Source of the DNA: Acidimicrobiia bacterium
GTDB taxonomy: Bacteria > Actinomycetota > Acidimicrobiia > Acidimicrobiales > AC-14
NCBI GenBank assembly: GCA_023264995.1
Contig: JAHFUR010000034.1
Location: 1 to 45,059, forward strand
Direction: 5' to 3'
DNA length: 45,059 nucleotides
Part shown: one piece after another, positions 15,151-22,362 of the stretch
Numbering within the stretch: the stretch's first letter is position 1
Layout: the number at the start of each line of letters is the position of its first letter
Program-made: the position numbers and the translations under genes
Notes under the pieces: generated by a model
Told to the model about the DNA's origin: nothing
The model's database searches: none
Seen by the model: the letters and a program-made list of their open reading frames with translations, nothing else

Positions 15151-15864
15151 GTGAGCGATGGTGTTCCGCATGGCGACGACAGCGACCTGATCCCCGGCTT
15201 GAACGCCGAGGCGGCGCACCGCCTGTCGGCGTCGTGGGATGACGGCGGCCTGTGGAACGACATCTGCTGGCTGGCCGAGCGGTTCCTTGCCTCCGATGAA
15301 AGCAATGCGCGGGCGGTCGCATGGCACCATCTTGTGTTGGCAATCGGGAACTTCAAACGGCCGACCGGTCGTCGGTTGCGACCTGCGCACTTGTCGCCGA
15401 GACCCTCTGGATCGTCGTCCGAGCGGGCCCCAACCCTTCTTGTTCCAGGTCTTGATCGGCCCGTGATGGTTACGGACATCGCGACATGGCGCTGTCTCGC
15501 AGAATCGATACCGGGCGCGGGCGTCGCAACCACGACGACCTTGCTGAGCGCGCTCTGGCCCGGTGATCACATCGTGTTCGACTGGCGGGTGCATGCCGCT
15601 GCGAACGCTCTTCGGATTGGGGCAGCGATGGAGCCGACCCCTGGCGTGACACCCGAATCGACTGTTGGCGCGACGGAAACCTTCGAGGACTACCGGCTAG
15701 TCCGAAAATGGGTCGTCAAAACGGCAATGCGCGTCGGTGCAAAACCAGTAGATATCGAGCGGGCGCTCTACCGGCTGTCACAGGGCGTGCCCGACGAGCC
15801 TGGACGGACGTGGATGCAGTACGCGACGGCTGTTGCAGAACGACTCGGCCCCGCTGCGCAATAG
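15151..15864 (+). CDS. Hypothetical protein with a DWRVHAA motif
   Basis: A 237-residue soluble protein with no signal peptide or transmembrane helix. I do not recognise the family. A segment TTTTLLSALWPGDHIVFDWRVHAAANAL (about 130-157 in two parts) recalls a motif of helical, HhH-GPD-like uncharacterised proteins in which an acidic residue is followed by an arginine and a helix; this similarity is weak. The C-terminal part (EDYRLVRKWVVKTAMRVG, then DIERALYRLSQG) is helical. The GTG start is chosen from the -10 box six bases upstream. It is downstream of the chlorite dismutase gene on the same strand, but a separate promoter argues against one operon. Confidence 0.6.
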   Translation: MSDGVPHGDDSDLIPGLNAEAAHRLSASWDDGGLWNDICWLAERFLASDESNARAVAWHHLVLAIGNFKRPTGRRLRPAHLSPRPSGSSSERAPTLLVPGLDRPVMVTDIATWRCLAESIPGAGVATTTTLLSALWPGDHIVFDWRVHAAANALRIGAAMEPTPGVTPESTVGATETFEDYRLVRKWVVKTAMRVGAKPVDIERALYRLSQGVPDEPGRTWMQYATAVAERLGPAAQ

Positions 15865-16016
15865 GTGCCGAGCACTGGGGACTACTCCCTTCCGCCGCGC
15901 GCGTGCGAACTCGGGCGCCTTCTCCTTGCACCCCATCGGGCGCCTCCTCCGAGGGCCGAGACCGCCGCTTCAAGTGCTGCAATCGGGTCCGTTCTCAGCT
16001 CACAGGCCGATCGCAT

Positions 16017-16599
16017 TCAGGGTTTCGTCTTATTCGCGCCATAGAACATCTTGAACCCGAGGTGTTGCACCAAGCCGCCGTACTGGCGGAAGAGCCATCT
16101 GTCGACCGCATCGATCCGCTTATATCGGGTCAAAGCCTCAAATAGCAGCAAATCGAAAGCGGCTGACTCGAACCAATCAATGTCACGGGTGTACCTTGCG
16201 ACGCAGCGGGCACCTATTACGCGTCGAAACCCTTCGACATCCGCTTCTGGACCGTCAAGCACTGAGCAGGACCCGAAGTACAGCGTCTTTCCGTGACACT
16301 TTCCGGCAAGTTCTCGCCCTAGCGCCTCCAGCGTCAACCCTTTGGCGTCCGAAGTACAGAGTTCCAGCGCTTCCATGGAAACCGATATAGCCGACTGAGT
16401 AGTCTCGGTACTGATCCTGTGGCCATTTCCGAAGCACTTCTAACGCCCCATCGACGGTACGGGCGCGATAGTCCATGTAGCGAACCTGCCCTAGGCGCTC
16501 CAGATACACCAGCAAGGGCTCAACGCTCTCTCGTGCGGTGAGGCGGGATGACCATCCGCCCTCGATGCAGAAGATCCCCGGTCTTGCCCTGCCCGGCAT
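16017..16599 (-). pseudogene. Frameshifted caspase/CHAT-like protein (DUF6642-type)
   Basis: Two frames join into one protein. The first (16599 down to about 16340) reads GIFCIEGGW, then PLLVYLERLGQVRYMDYRA and DYSVGYIGFHGSAGTLYFG. The second (about 16340 down to 16017) reads LTLEALGRELAGK, HGKTLYFGSCSVL and a helical tail. The HG of GFHGS and the Cys of FGSCS are placed like the catalytic His-Cys pair of caspase-fold (CHAT-like) proteins. The change needs a +1 shift around the CAAAGGG run near 16340; I see no known programmed slippery site, so a disrupting mutation is more likely. ATG 16599 has GGGAGG five bases upstream. The family name is from memory and moderate in certainty. Confidence 0.68.
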
Positions 16600-16764
16600 G
16601 CCCACCTCCCGCCTGGAGGCTAGCGGCTCACCTGCTCACGCCACGCGAGCGAGTGGCACAGCTTCACAGGTTGTTCCTGCCGAAGGGTCCGGCTTCCCGA
16701 GTGCTACCTCGCGCATGAGTAGTGCCGAATTCCGGGCGGCCACCGAGCGGCCTGAGCCTTCTGC

Positions 16765-16791
16765 GCCAAATTGGGCTCGCTGGAATTTGGC
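16765..16791. promoter_or_regulatory. Inverted repeat GCCAAATT-N11-AATTTGGC
   Basis: Perfect 8-base arms at 16765-16772 and 16784-16791 in the 320-base gap between the divergent caspase-like and HEPN-like genes. It could be an operator or a hairpin; no regulator is assigned. Confidence 0.4.
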
Positions 16792-16909
16792 ACAGGTGCC
16801 CCGCTGACGGTAACGGCGTGCGATCTAGCCGTGCGTCGCCTTCCGGCCGCTTGCATTTGTTGGCAAGGCCGTCATCTGGGCCACCGCCGCCCTTAGCGCA
16901 GACAATGTA

Positions 16910-16915
16910 TAGAGT
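16910..16915 (+). promoter_or_regulatory. -10 box TAGAGT of the HEPN-like gene
   Basis: TAGAGT within the AT-rich GTATAGAGT lies five bases before the ATG at 16921; no Shine-Dalgarno sequence is present. Confidence 0.4.
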
Positions 16916-16920
16916 GCTGC

Positions 16921-17877
16921 ATGCCTGATCGGGTTCAGCTTATCACCGACCTGTGCCAAGCGTGGGTGGACGAGATAGTACAACCTGACGGCAGCATCAT
17001 CGTCCGGCTAGACGCCAAGGACAACCCTCTTACGCGCAATGGTCTATTCCCGCACTCGATGACGCATGCGGAACTCCGAGCTGCGACTCTCGGACTGCTA
17101 AACGTTCTGTCGATCCCGAACTATCAGGTTATCGGACCCGACGACAAACTGCTGTGGGGGTGGTGTGCCGAAATATTCGATACCGGCTACGGCTACTTCC
17201 AACCAAGGTCTCCGGCGGACATGGAGCTGCGGAGCCTATTCATGGCGACAGCGCATGCCTCCCTTGCCGATCCTCAAATAGTCGTCGCCCATGAGCGGGA
17301 CCCATTGGCCTTACAGGCCTTGCCGACGTCGACTCGGCAGGCCCTCGCCCTGATCGAGGACCACTCCACAGTCTCGGCATACCTATGTTTTCCTTTGCTT
17401 GAAGGGGTGCTGCGAAAGACCCTTGGCGAGTTCGTGGCTCGTGATGGAGGGGTCCTGAAGCCCTTCTCCGTTGCTGGAATCGCCTACGGCAGGCCTAAAG
17501 GCCGGCTTCAGTGCAATAGTTTGGCGCATATGCTCCACCTGCTAGAGAGTGATCAGCAAGAGAAGGGCGGTGCCCTGGCCGACGACCTTGCCGTAGCCAG
17601 CAACCACTTACGAAGGTCGCAACCAGGAACAGGAAAACATCCCTACGAGATGATCGGATTCTGGCGAAACTCGTCTCTTCACGGCAACGTCTCCCTCATC
17701 AACATGGGGGCTCGCCTGTTTCACCTCGTGAATCTAATAGCCTTGCACAACTTGATTGACGTGAAACTGCAGCCGGCCGACTATGACCATTTGGCGGATA
17801 TGGCGCGAAGGAGAATAGCGTCCCAAGCGAGCGCGGTTCGCTGGTCATATTATCCATCCGAAATAGTCCGGACGTAA
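16921..17877 (+). CDS. Hypothetical protein with a C-terminal HEPN-like R-x4-H motif
   Basis: A 318-residue soluble protein. The C-terminal half is helical: SAYLCFPLLEGVLRKTLGEF (about 152-171), then LAHMLHLLE and GFWRNSSLHGN (Arg249, His254). R-x4-6-H after such a helix is the active-site motif of HEPN RNases, often seen as RNxxxHG. The N-terminal 130 residues are of unknown fold. The gene has clearly lower GC than its neighbours and sits alone in an accessory block, with its own apparent promoter. HEPN proteins frequently act in abortive defence or as toxins cutting RNA; whether this one does is an inference. No partner antitoxin is adjacent. Confidence 0.65.
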   Translation: MPDRVQLITDLCQAWVDEIVQPDGSIIVRLDAKDNPLTRNGLFPHSMTHAELRAATLGLLNVLSIPNYQVIGPDDKLLWGWCAEIFDTGYGYFQPRSPADMELRSLFMATAHASLADPQIVVAHERDPLALQALPTSTRQALALIEDHSTVSAYLCFPLLEGVLRKTLGEFVARDGGVLKPFSVAGIAYGRPKGRLQCNSLAHMLHLLESDQQEKGGALADDLAVASNHLRRSQPGTGKHPYEMIGFWRNSSLHGNVSLINMGARLFHLVNLIALHNLIDVKLQPADYDHLADMARRRIASQASAVRWSYYPSEIVRT

Positions 17878-18315
17878 AGTCGCGTGGCGATAGCTCAACT
17901 CTGCACGACCTTCATGTTTCAGGCCAGCAAACTCGAAAGACATCCGCCCGGGAACCGGCGAAGTCGGGCAAGAGCGCCGCTCGATAACGCTCCTGCGGCC
18001 CCCCGCATGGACACCCGCGTCCGGAACGTGTCGTCATGGGTGGCTCTGCGCCGTCGCGAAGACCCGCATAGCGGCGCGGTCGGCCGCCCCGCTATGGAAC
18101 CAGAACGCGCCGTACGCCGGCCTGCGTAATGGCGTACATCCCTGGGCCTGCATGCACGGTCTCCACGATCACGGCGATCTCCGCCCAGTGGCGCTCCGGC
18201 AAAGGCGGGGGGCGTCGGCGTGCACGCCCTCCCGCCGGGCGCCCGACCGCCACAGCGGCGAGGAGCAGCATCCCGCCCGGCGCCGGCGGAGTGCAGCTCG
18301 ACCCATACTGCGGAC
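17878..18315 (+). other. Intergenic region without a convincing gene
   Basis: About 440 bases with overlapping short frames on both strands and no recognised domain. It marks the return from the lower-GC accessory block to ordinary high-GC sequence. The right end holds the CATACT -10-like box (18304-18309) of the next gene. Confidence 0.5.
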
Positions 18316-19791
18316 GTGCCCCGACGGGAGACGACCCCAACGACGCGGACCACACGCTCGGCCGTGACAATGGCCTCGTGGCGAAGCACGCCGGGCTTCC
18401 ACCGCACGGTTGGGCTGGTCTTCCTGGCTGCCTTCTCACTTCTCTTCCTCGTTCGGGTCGGCGGCGAACGGCTCGCTGCGCCCTTCGGGGATTCGGGCGA
18501 CGGGTACAACGGCGCGACATGGTCCAGCGGGTCGAGAGCGCTGCGGAATGACCCCGTCGCGTCCCGGCTCGGCGCTCGAAGCCCCGAGGAGCCCTACGGG
18601 TTCGCGACCTACGCCCACCATCCGCCGCTGATCTATCTCGCCACCGCCGGGGCCCAGGCCATCACCCCTTCACATCCCGAGCTGGCTGCCCGGCTGCTCG
18701 TTGCCTCCAGCACGCTGGTGTCGGCCTTCCTGTTGTTCGGCGTCCTTCTCCAACTTGGCGTGCGGACCTCCATCGCCGTCGGTGGCGTCGTCCTCGGCTA
18801 TTGCGTTCCCATGCTCTTTACGTTCGGCACCATGCTGGACACGACGACCCTGGCCATGGCGCCGGCCGCCGGCTACCTCTTGGTGTGGGTGAGATCCCAT
18901 CGCGGCGTCGGGCGGGCATCGACGGTTGGGGTCCTGGCCGGGGTGTTGTGCCTGGGCAGCTGGGAAGGCGTCATCCTCGTCGTGGCGACGGGCGCGCTCA
19001 CGATGTTCGGGCGCCGGACCGAGGCCAGCCGGGCGACGGCGGCGGCGATCGCCTGGGGAGCAGCCGTCGGCCTGGCGCTCACGTGGACTTGGCTCCTCTG
19101 GGCCAACGGATCGCTGGACGTGGTGTTCCAGTTCGGCAAGCTCCGCGTTGCCGGCGACCAGTCTGGGGTCGAAACGGCGACGCTGACGGAGTCGATCGTA
19201 CGCCAGAGCCATCACCTCGTTGCGCTGTTCGGGGTGGCCCTCATCCTTGGGCCGCCGGCGTTCGTCGCTGCCATCCGGATGGCGCGCTACCGGATGGTGG
19301 AGACGGCTCTCCTGGTCACCGTCGGCCTGTACTCGCTGGTCTTCTTCTCGGGGGCGGCGTACCACGCCCATTGGAACTACTGGCTGATGTTGCCGCTGGC
19401 CGTCGGCTTCGCCGCGCTCGGCGAAGCGATTGCGTCCCGGCCCGCCATCCTCGTCATTGCGGGTGCGGTCGTCGGAGCAGTGTCGATCGTCTTCTCGCTC
19501 GTCTACCACTCCAGCGAAGAGGCCGCGTTGCGGCGTGGGACCAGCGTCGGTCGCCAGCTCGCCTCGGCGGCGTGGCCGGTCGACCAGCCGCTGGCCTATG
19601 CATCGGAGGAGAGGTACTCCTCCTTCCCACCCCTGGCCTACTACGCCGGCCGCCCTGCGGCGCTGGTCGACGAGACCTCGGCCGACCCCCGGCACCTTGT
19701 CTTGTTCGACAGCCGGTGCGGGGTCGTCCTCGACACTGTCGCCGCGTACCGCGACCGGTCGTCACGGCAATGCCCGTCGCCGGCGAAGTAG
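18316..19791 (+). CDS. Polytopic membrane protein, probable GT-C-type glycosyltransferase
   Basis: About 491 residues with some ten hydrophobic helices. After the first helix (GLVFLAAFSLLFLVRV) comes FGDSGDGYNGATW, an acidic first loop of the type used by GT-C glycosyltransferases (PMT/ArnT-like), then FATYAHHPPLIYL. The C-terminal part is soluble and outside (SSEEAALRRG to the end, with LAYYAGRPAALVDE). These enzymes move sugars from polyprenyl-phosphate donors to lipids or proteins. The GTG at 18316 stands six bases after a CATACT box and would be leaderless; the ATG at 18370, just before the first helix, is the alternative. Substrate unknown. Confidence 0.7.
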   Translation: MPRRETTPTTRTTRSAVTMASWRSTPGFHRTVGLVFLAAFSLLFLVRVGGERLAAPFGDSGDGYNGATWSSGSRALRNDPVASRLGARSPEEPYGFATYAHHPPLIYLATAGAQAITPSHPELAARLLVASSTLVSAFLLFGVLLQLGVRTSIAVGGVVLGYCVPMLFTFGTMLDTTTLAMAPAAGYLLVWVRSHRGVGRASTVGVLAGVLCLGSWEGVILVVATGALTMFGRRTEASRATAAAIAWGAAVGLALTWTWLLWANGSLDVVFQFGKLRVAGDQSGVETATLTESIVRQSHHLVALFGVALILGPPAFVAAIRMARYRMVETALLVTVGLYSLVFFSGAAYHAHWNYWLMLPLAVGFAALGEAIASRPAILVIAGAVVGAVSIVFSLVYHSSEEAALRRGTSVGRQLASAAWPVDQPLAYASEERYSSFPPLAYYAGRPAALVDETSADPRHLVLFDSRCGVVLDTVAAYRDRSSRQCPSPAK

Positions 19792-19867
19792 CCGAACGAC
19801 GATCGGACGCATCGCGGTCCCGGACAGGGCGCAATCCGGCGAGCGCGCCAGCTCCGAAGACCTGCAC

Positions 19868-20410
19868 ATGAGAGACGGTGCAGTCTTCAGCCAGCTTGAC
19901 TCGACGGGGACCTTCCACCGGGACAGTCTTCTGGGCCGCATCTTCCACCCCGGTACCGCCTCCTACCGAGAGGTCACCCCTACCGAGAGCCTGCACATCG
20001 CCGTGACGCCGGACAACCACGTGTCGGTCCACGTCGACAGGGTCTCCCCGGTCGCACACGGCGCCGACGGCCGGAGCCGGTACTCCTTCGCTCGCGTCCT
20101 TCGTCACAACCTGGCCCACGGCGTCGACTCGACGGTGCGGATGTGGCACCGCCACGGCAGCAACCACCGCTGCGAGATGGACTGCGAGATCGTGGCCGTG
20201 CAGGAGGATGCCACCGACGAGCGGCCGGTGATGTACGAGTTCAGCTGCCGGGCCGCCGGCGCCGAGGGGTGCCGCTGGAAGACCAGGGCGCCGAGCGAGG
20301 AAGAGCTCCTCGCCCGGGTGACCGAGCACGCACGCACCGCGCACAAGGTCAGCGCCGTGAACGGCACGCTCGCCAACTACGCCCGAATGGTGTCGCGGCA
20401 AGCCCGCTGA
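19868..20410 (+). CDS. Hypothetical protein with C-terminal DUF1059-like domain
   Basis: A 180-residue protein. The last 60 residues (YEFSCRAAGAEGCRWKTRA, then SEEELLARVTEHARTAHKV) match DUF1059: a Cys-containing strand pair followed by a helix ending in His. The first 120 residues (HIAVTPDNHVSVHVDRVSPV, then WHRHGSNHRCEMDCEIV) form a second, unrecognised domain rich in His and Cys, which might bind metal. DUF1059 proteins are usually about 60 residues and stand alone, so this is a fusion. The ATG at 19868 was chosen because upstream codons overlap the previous gene; no good ribosome binding site is seen. Confidence 0.7.
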   Translation: MRDGAVFSQLDSTGTFHRDSLLGRIFHPGTASYREVTPTESLHIAVTPDNHVSVHVDRVSPVAHGADGRSRYSFARVLRHNLAHGVDSTVRMWHRHGSNHRCEMDCEIVAVQEDATDERPVMYEFSCRAAGAEGCRWKTRAPSEEELLARVTEHARTAHKVSAVNGTLANYARMVSRQAR

Positions 20411-20433
20411 ACCGGCCCTCACGGGCCACCTCG

Positions 20434-20439
20434 TACAAT
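20434..20439 (+). promoter_or_regulatory. -10 box TACAAT of the bicupin gene
   Basis: TACAAT is followed by seven bases and the GTG start at 20447. This is the closest match to the actinobacterial -10 consensus in the window and implies a leaderless transcript. Confidence 0.55.
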
Positions 20440-20446
20440 CCGTGAG

Positions 20447-21406
20447 GTGACCACGACCGCGCCGGGCGCGATCAATGTCGGCGAGGCCATCGAGGACTGG
20501 ACGGGCGACGCCCGGTTCTTCGAGTACAGCCAGGCGGCGGACCCTATCGGCAGCGGGGCGACGTCGGCCGTCCCGATCATGTCGTTCGGGCCCGAGCTGT
20601 ATGGGAGCGGCCCGACCAGGGTCGTCCCCCTCGACCTGTCGGTTGAGCTGCGTACCCCCTACCCGGCAACGACGCCGGCGCTGCTGGCCAGCTTCGTGCG
20701 CATCAACGCCGGCGAGGAGCTGGCGCTCCACCCGAACGCCACCAGCCAGCTCCTCTACTGCATCCGCGGTCGGGGCCACTCACGCGTCGGGCCAGGCGTC
20801 GTGCGCTGGAAGGCCGGCGACTTCCTCACGCTGCCGGCCGACACGCCGGCCGTGCACGTCGCCGACGAGACCGCCAGCCTTTACCACGTGGCCGATACGC
20901 CGTTGCTGGACTACTTGGGCGTCGTGGCGTCCACCCCCCGCTTCCGGCCGACAAGGTTCTCCGCAGAGGCCACCCGTGCCCGTTTGGCCGAGGTCGCCGC
21001 CGATCCCGGCGCCAACGGCCGGAGCCGGGTGTCGGTCCTCCTGAACAACGCGCAGTTCGATCAGACCTTGACCGCCACGCACACCCTCTGGGCCATGTTC
21101 GGCGTCTTGCCCGCCGGCCGCGACCAGCTCCCTCATCGGCACCAGTCGGTGGCCGCGGACCTCATCGTGGACTGCCTCCCCGGCTGCTACACCCTGCTCG
21201 GCGACGGCGTCGACCCGGCGTCCGGGCGGATCATCGACCCCACGCGAGTGGATTGGGAGCCGGGTGGGGTCTTCGTCACGCCTCCCGGCAAGTGGCATTC
21301 GCACCACAACGAGACCGGTCGCGACGCCCATCTGATCCCCGTGCAGGATGCCGGGCTTCAGACCTACTTGCGATCGCTCGACATCCGGTTCTCCCGCCCG
21401 GGCTGA
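20447..21406 (+). CDS. Bicupin protein (gentisate dioxygenase-like)
   Basis: A 319-residue protein with two cupin domains. Cupin 1 (about 65-160) includes LHPNATSQLLYCIRGRGHS, WKAGDFLTLPAD and AVHVADETASLYHVAD. Cupin 2 (about 215-310) includes LPHRHQSVAADLIVD, WEPGGVFVTPPGKWHSHHN and the closing strands. The HRHQ and WHSHHN histidines of the second domain could bind a metal as in gentisate 1,2-dioxygenases; in the first domain the metal ligands are incomplete. Activity on an aromatic acid is possible but not shown. The GTG start is fixed by the TACAAT box seven bases upstream. Its 3' end meets the minus-strand DUF3039 gene at a hairpin. Confidence 0.75.
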   Translation: MTTTAPGAINVGEAIEDWTGDARFFEYSQAADPIGSGATSAVPIMSFGPELYGSGPTRVVPLDLSVELRTPYPATTPALLASFVRINAGEELALHPNATSQLLYCIRGRGHSRVGPGVVRWKAGDFLTLPADTPAVHVADETASLYHVADTPLLDYLGVVASTPRFRPTRFSAEATRARLAEVAADPGANGRSRVSVLLNNAQFDQTLTATHTLWAMFGVLPAGRDQLPHRHQSVAADLIVDCLPGCYTLLGDGVDPASGRIIDPTRVDWEPGGVFVTPPGKWHSHHNETGRDAHLIPVQDAGLQTYLRSLDIRFSRPG

Positions 21407-21412
21407 ACGGGC

Positions 21413-21432
21413 CCCCGGGTCAGGACCCGGGG
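21413..21432. terminator. Bidirectional hairpin between convergent genes
   Basis: CCCCGGGTC and GACCCGGGG (9-base arms, two-base gap) lie exactly between the bicupin stop and the DUF3039 stop. There is no T tract, so it would act as a GC-rich hairpin terminator for both strands. Confidence 0.45.
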
Positions 21433-21707
21433 CTGTCGGGCAGGCCGCCGTTGAACACGCGATAGGTCTCGTAGATGTCCTTGCACGCCGCGCACATCGG
21501 GAGCTTGGTCGGGTCTCGCTGGGGAACGAAGACCTTGCCGCACAGCGCCTCGAGCGGGGTGCCGTAGATCCGCGCTTCGACGACCTTAGCGGCCGCGCCG
21601 CCCTCGGCTTTCACGATGTGCGCAACCTGAGGCTCACCGGTCATGAGGTCGTCGTCAGGGCGGGTGACGATGACCTCTTTCACGCCAGTTCCGAGCGGTG
21701 TGGGCAT
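21420..21707 (-). CDS. DUF3039 family protein
   Basis: A 95-residue protein, common and conserved in actinobacteria. It shows AHIVKAEGG, RIYGTPLEALCGKVFVP and RDPTKLPMCAACKDIYE: the CGK cysteine and the CxxC pair probably make a zinc site. Function is unknown. I use the ATG at 21705-21707; a TAGCCT -10-like box seven bases upstream on the minus strand supports a leaderless start. The frame is open further upstream, but those codons are not part of the family. Confidence 0.88.
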   Translation of the reverse strand: MPTPLGTGVKEVIVTRPDDDLMTGEPQVAHIVKAEGGAAAKVVEARIYGTPLEALCGKVFVPQRDPTKLPMCAACKDIYETYRVFNGGLPDSPGS

Positions 21708-21800
21708 GGGGCCAAGGCTACCCAGGAACCCAGGCGCACGGAGGGCCGCACCGGGCATCGCGTCCGATGCCTGGCGCGGCCGCCACCCGCCGGCGACCGA

Positions 21801-22247
21801 CTAGGCGGCCGGCTTCGCCCCGGTCCGGGGCCCGCCACCGTGGCCGCCGGGGCCGCCCGTCTCGGTGGCGGTGACCTTGAACGCGGCGTCGAACTTCACC
21901 GTGACCGGCGTGCCGTCGGCCTTGAGCATGTGGGCCTCGTAGACGTCGCCCTCGGCGTCGGTCTCCACCCGTTGCACCGTCCCGCCCGGCACGGCGGCGA
22001 GGGCGGCAGCCGTCACCTTGGCCGCGGTGTCACCGGTGAGGAGCTCCTCCTTGACACCGTTGGTGCCGACGTGGCCGCCCTTGGTCGGGTCGAAGCTCGA
22101 TCCCTGCGGTGCGGCCCCGGTGGCGGGCGCCGTGGCCCCGCCCGACGTCTGGGCGTTGGCCGTCGCGCTCAACAGGCCGGCGCCGGCCGCCCCCGCGAGG
22201 GCCACAGCCAGCGCCCCTCCAATCGCGGCTTTCCTGATTCGGTTCAC
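21801..22247 (-). CDS. Secreted PepSY-like protein
   Basis: A 148-residue exported protein. The signal peptide (RIRKAAIGGALAVALAGAAGAG) ends near ANAQT. The domain LTGDTAAKVTAAALAAVPGG, RVETDAEGDVYEAHM, TPVTVKFDAAFKVTATE is a PepSY-type fold, which in secreted proteins often inhibits peptidases or binds ligands. The tail is Gly/Pro-rich (GGPGGHGGGPRTG). The GTG at 22245-22247 has AAGGAG six bases upstream. It follows the cyclooxygenase-like gene on the same strand with a 115-base gap holding a hairpin. Confidence 0.82.
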   Translation of the reverse strand: MNRIRKAAIGGALAVALAGAAGAGLLSATANAQTSGGATAPATGAAPQGSSFDPTKGGHVGTNGVKEELLTGDTAAKVTAAALAAVPGGTVQRVETDAEGDVYEAHMLKADGTPVTVKFDAAFKVTATETGGPGGHGGGPRTGAKPAA

Positions 22248-22270
22248 GTGTGGCTCCTTCGTTCCATGAC

Positions 22271-22287
22271 GCCCGGTCGCTCCGGGC
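22271..22287. terminator. Hairpin downstream of the cyclooxygenase-like gene
   Basis: GCCCGG-TCGCT-CCGGGC, a perfect 6-base stem in the gap between the minus-strand cyclooxygenase-like gene and the PepSY gene. It may terminate the former or sit in the leader of the latter; it lacks a T tract. Confidence 0.35.
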
Positions 22288-22362
22288 TCATGAAGAAGGA
22301 TCGGCCCCTGGCCTGGGAGGAGCCTCGGGGCGTCCTCGCAACTTGCGACGAATCGGAAGGGC

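Noticed and set aside
16330-16350. Programmed frameshifting in the caspase-like gene
   Set aside because: The needed shift is +1 and AAAGGGT is not in the phase required for a -1 slippery heptamer; no stop or stimulatory stem is evident, so mutation is preferred.
17919-18520. Minus-strand frames in the gap before the GT-C-like gene
   Set aside because: Arg/Ala/Pro-rich composition, overlapping frames and no domain; not separable from chance.
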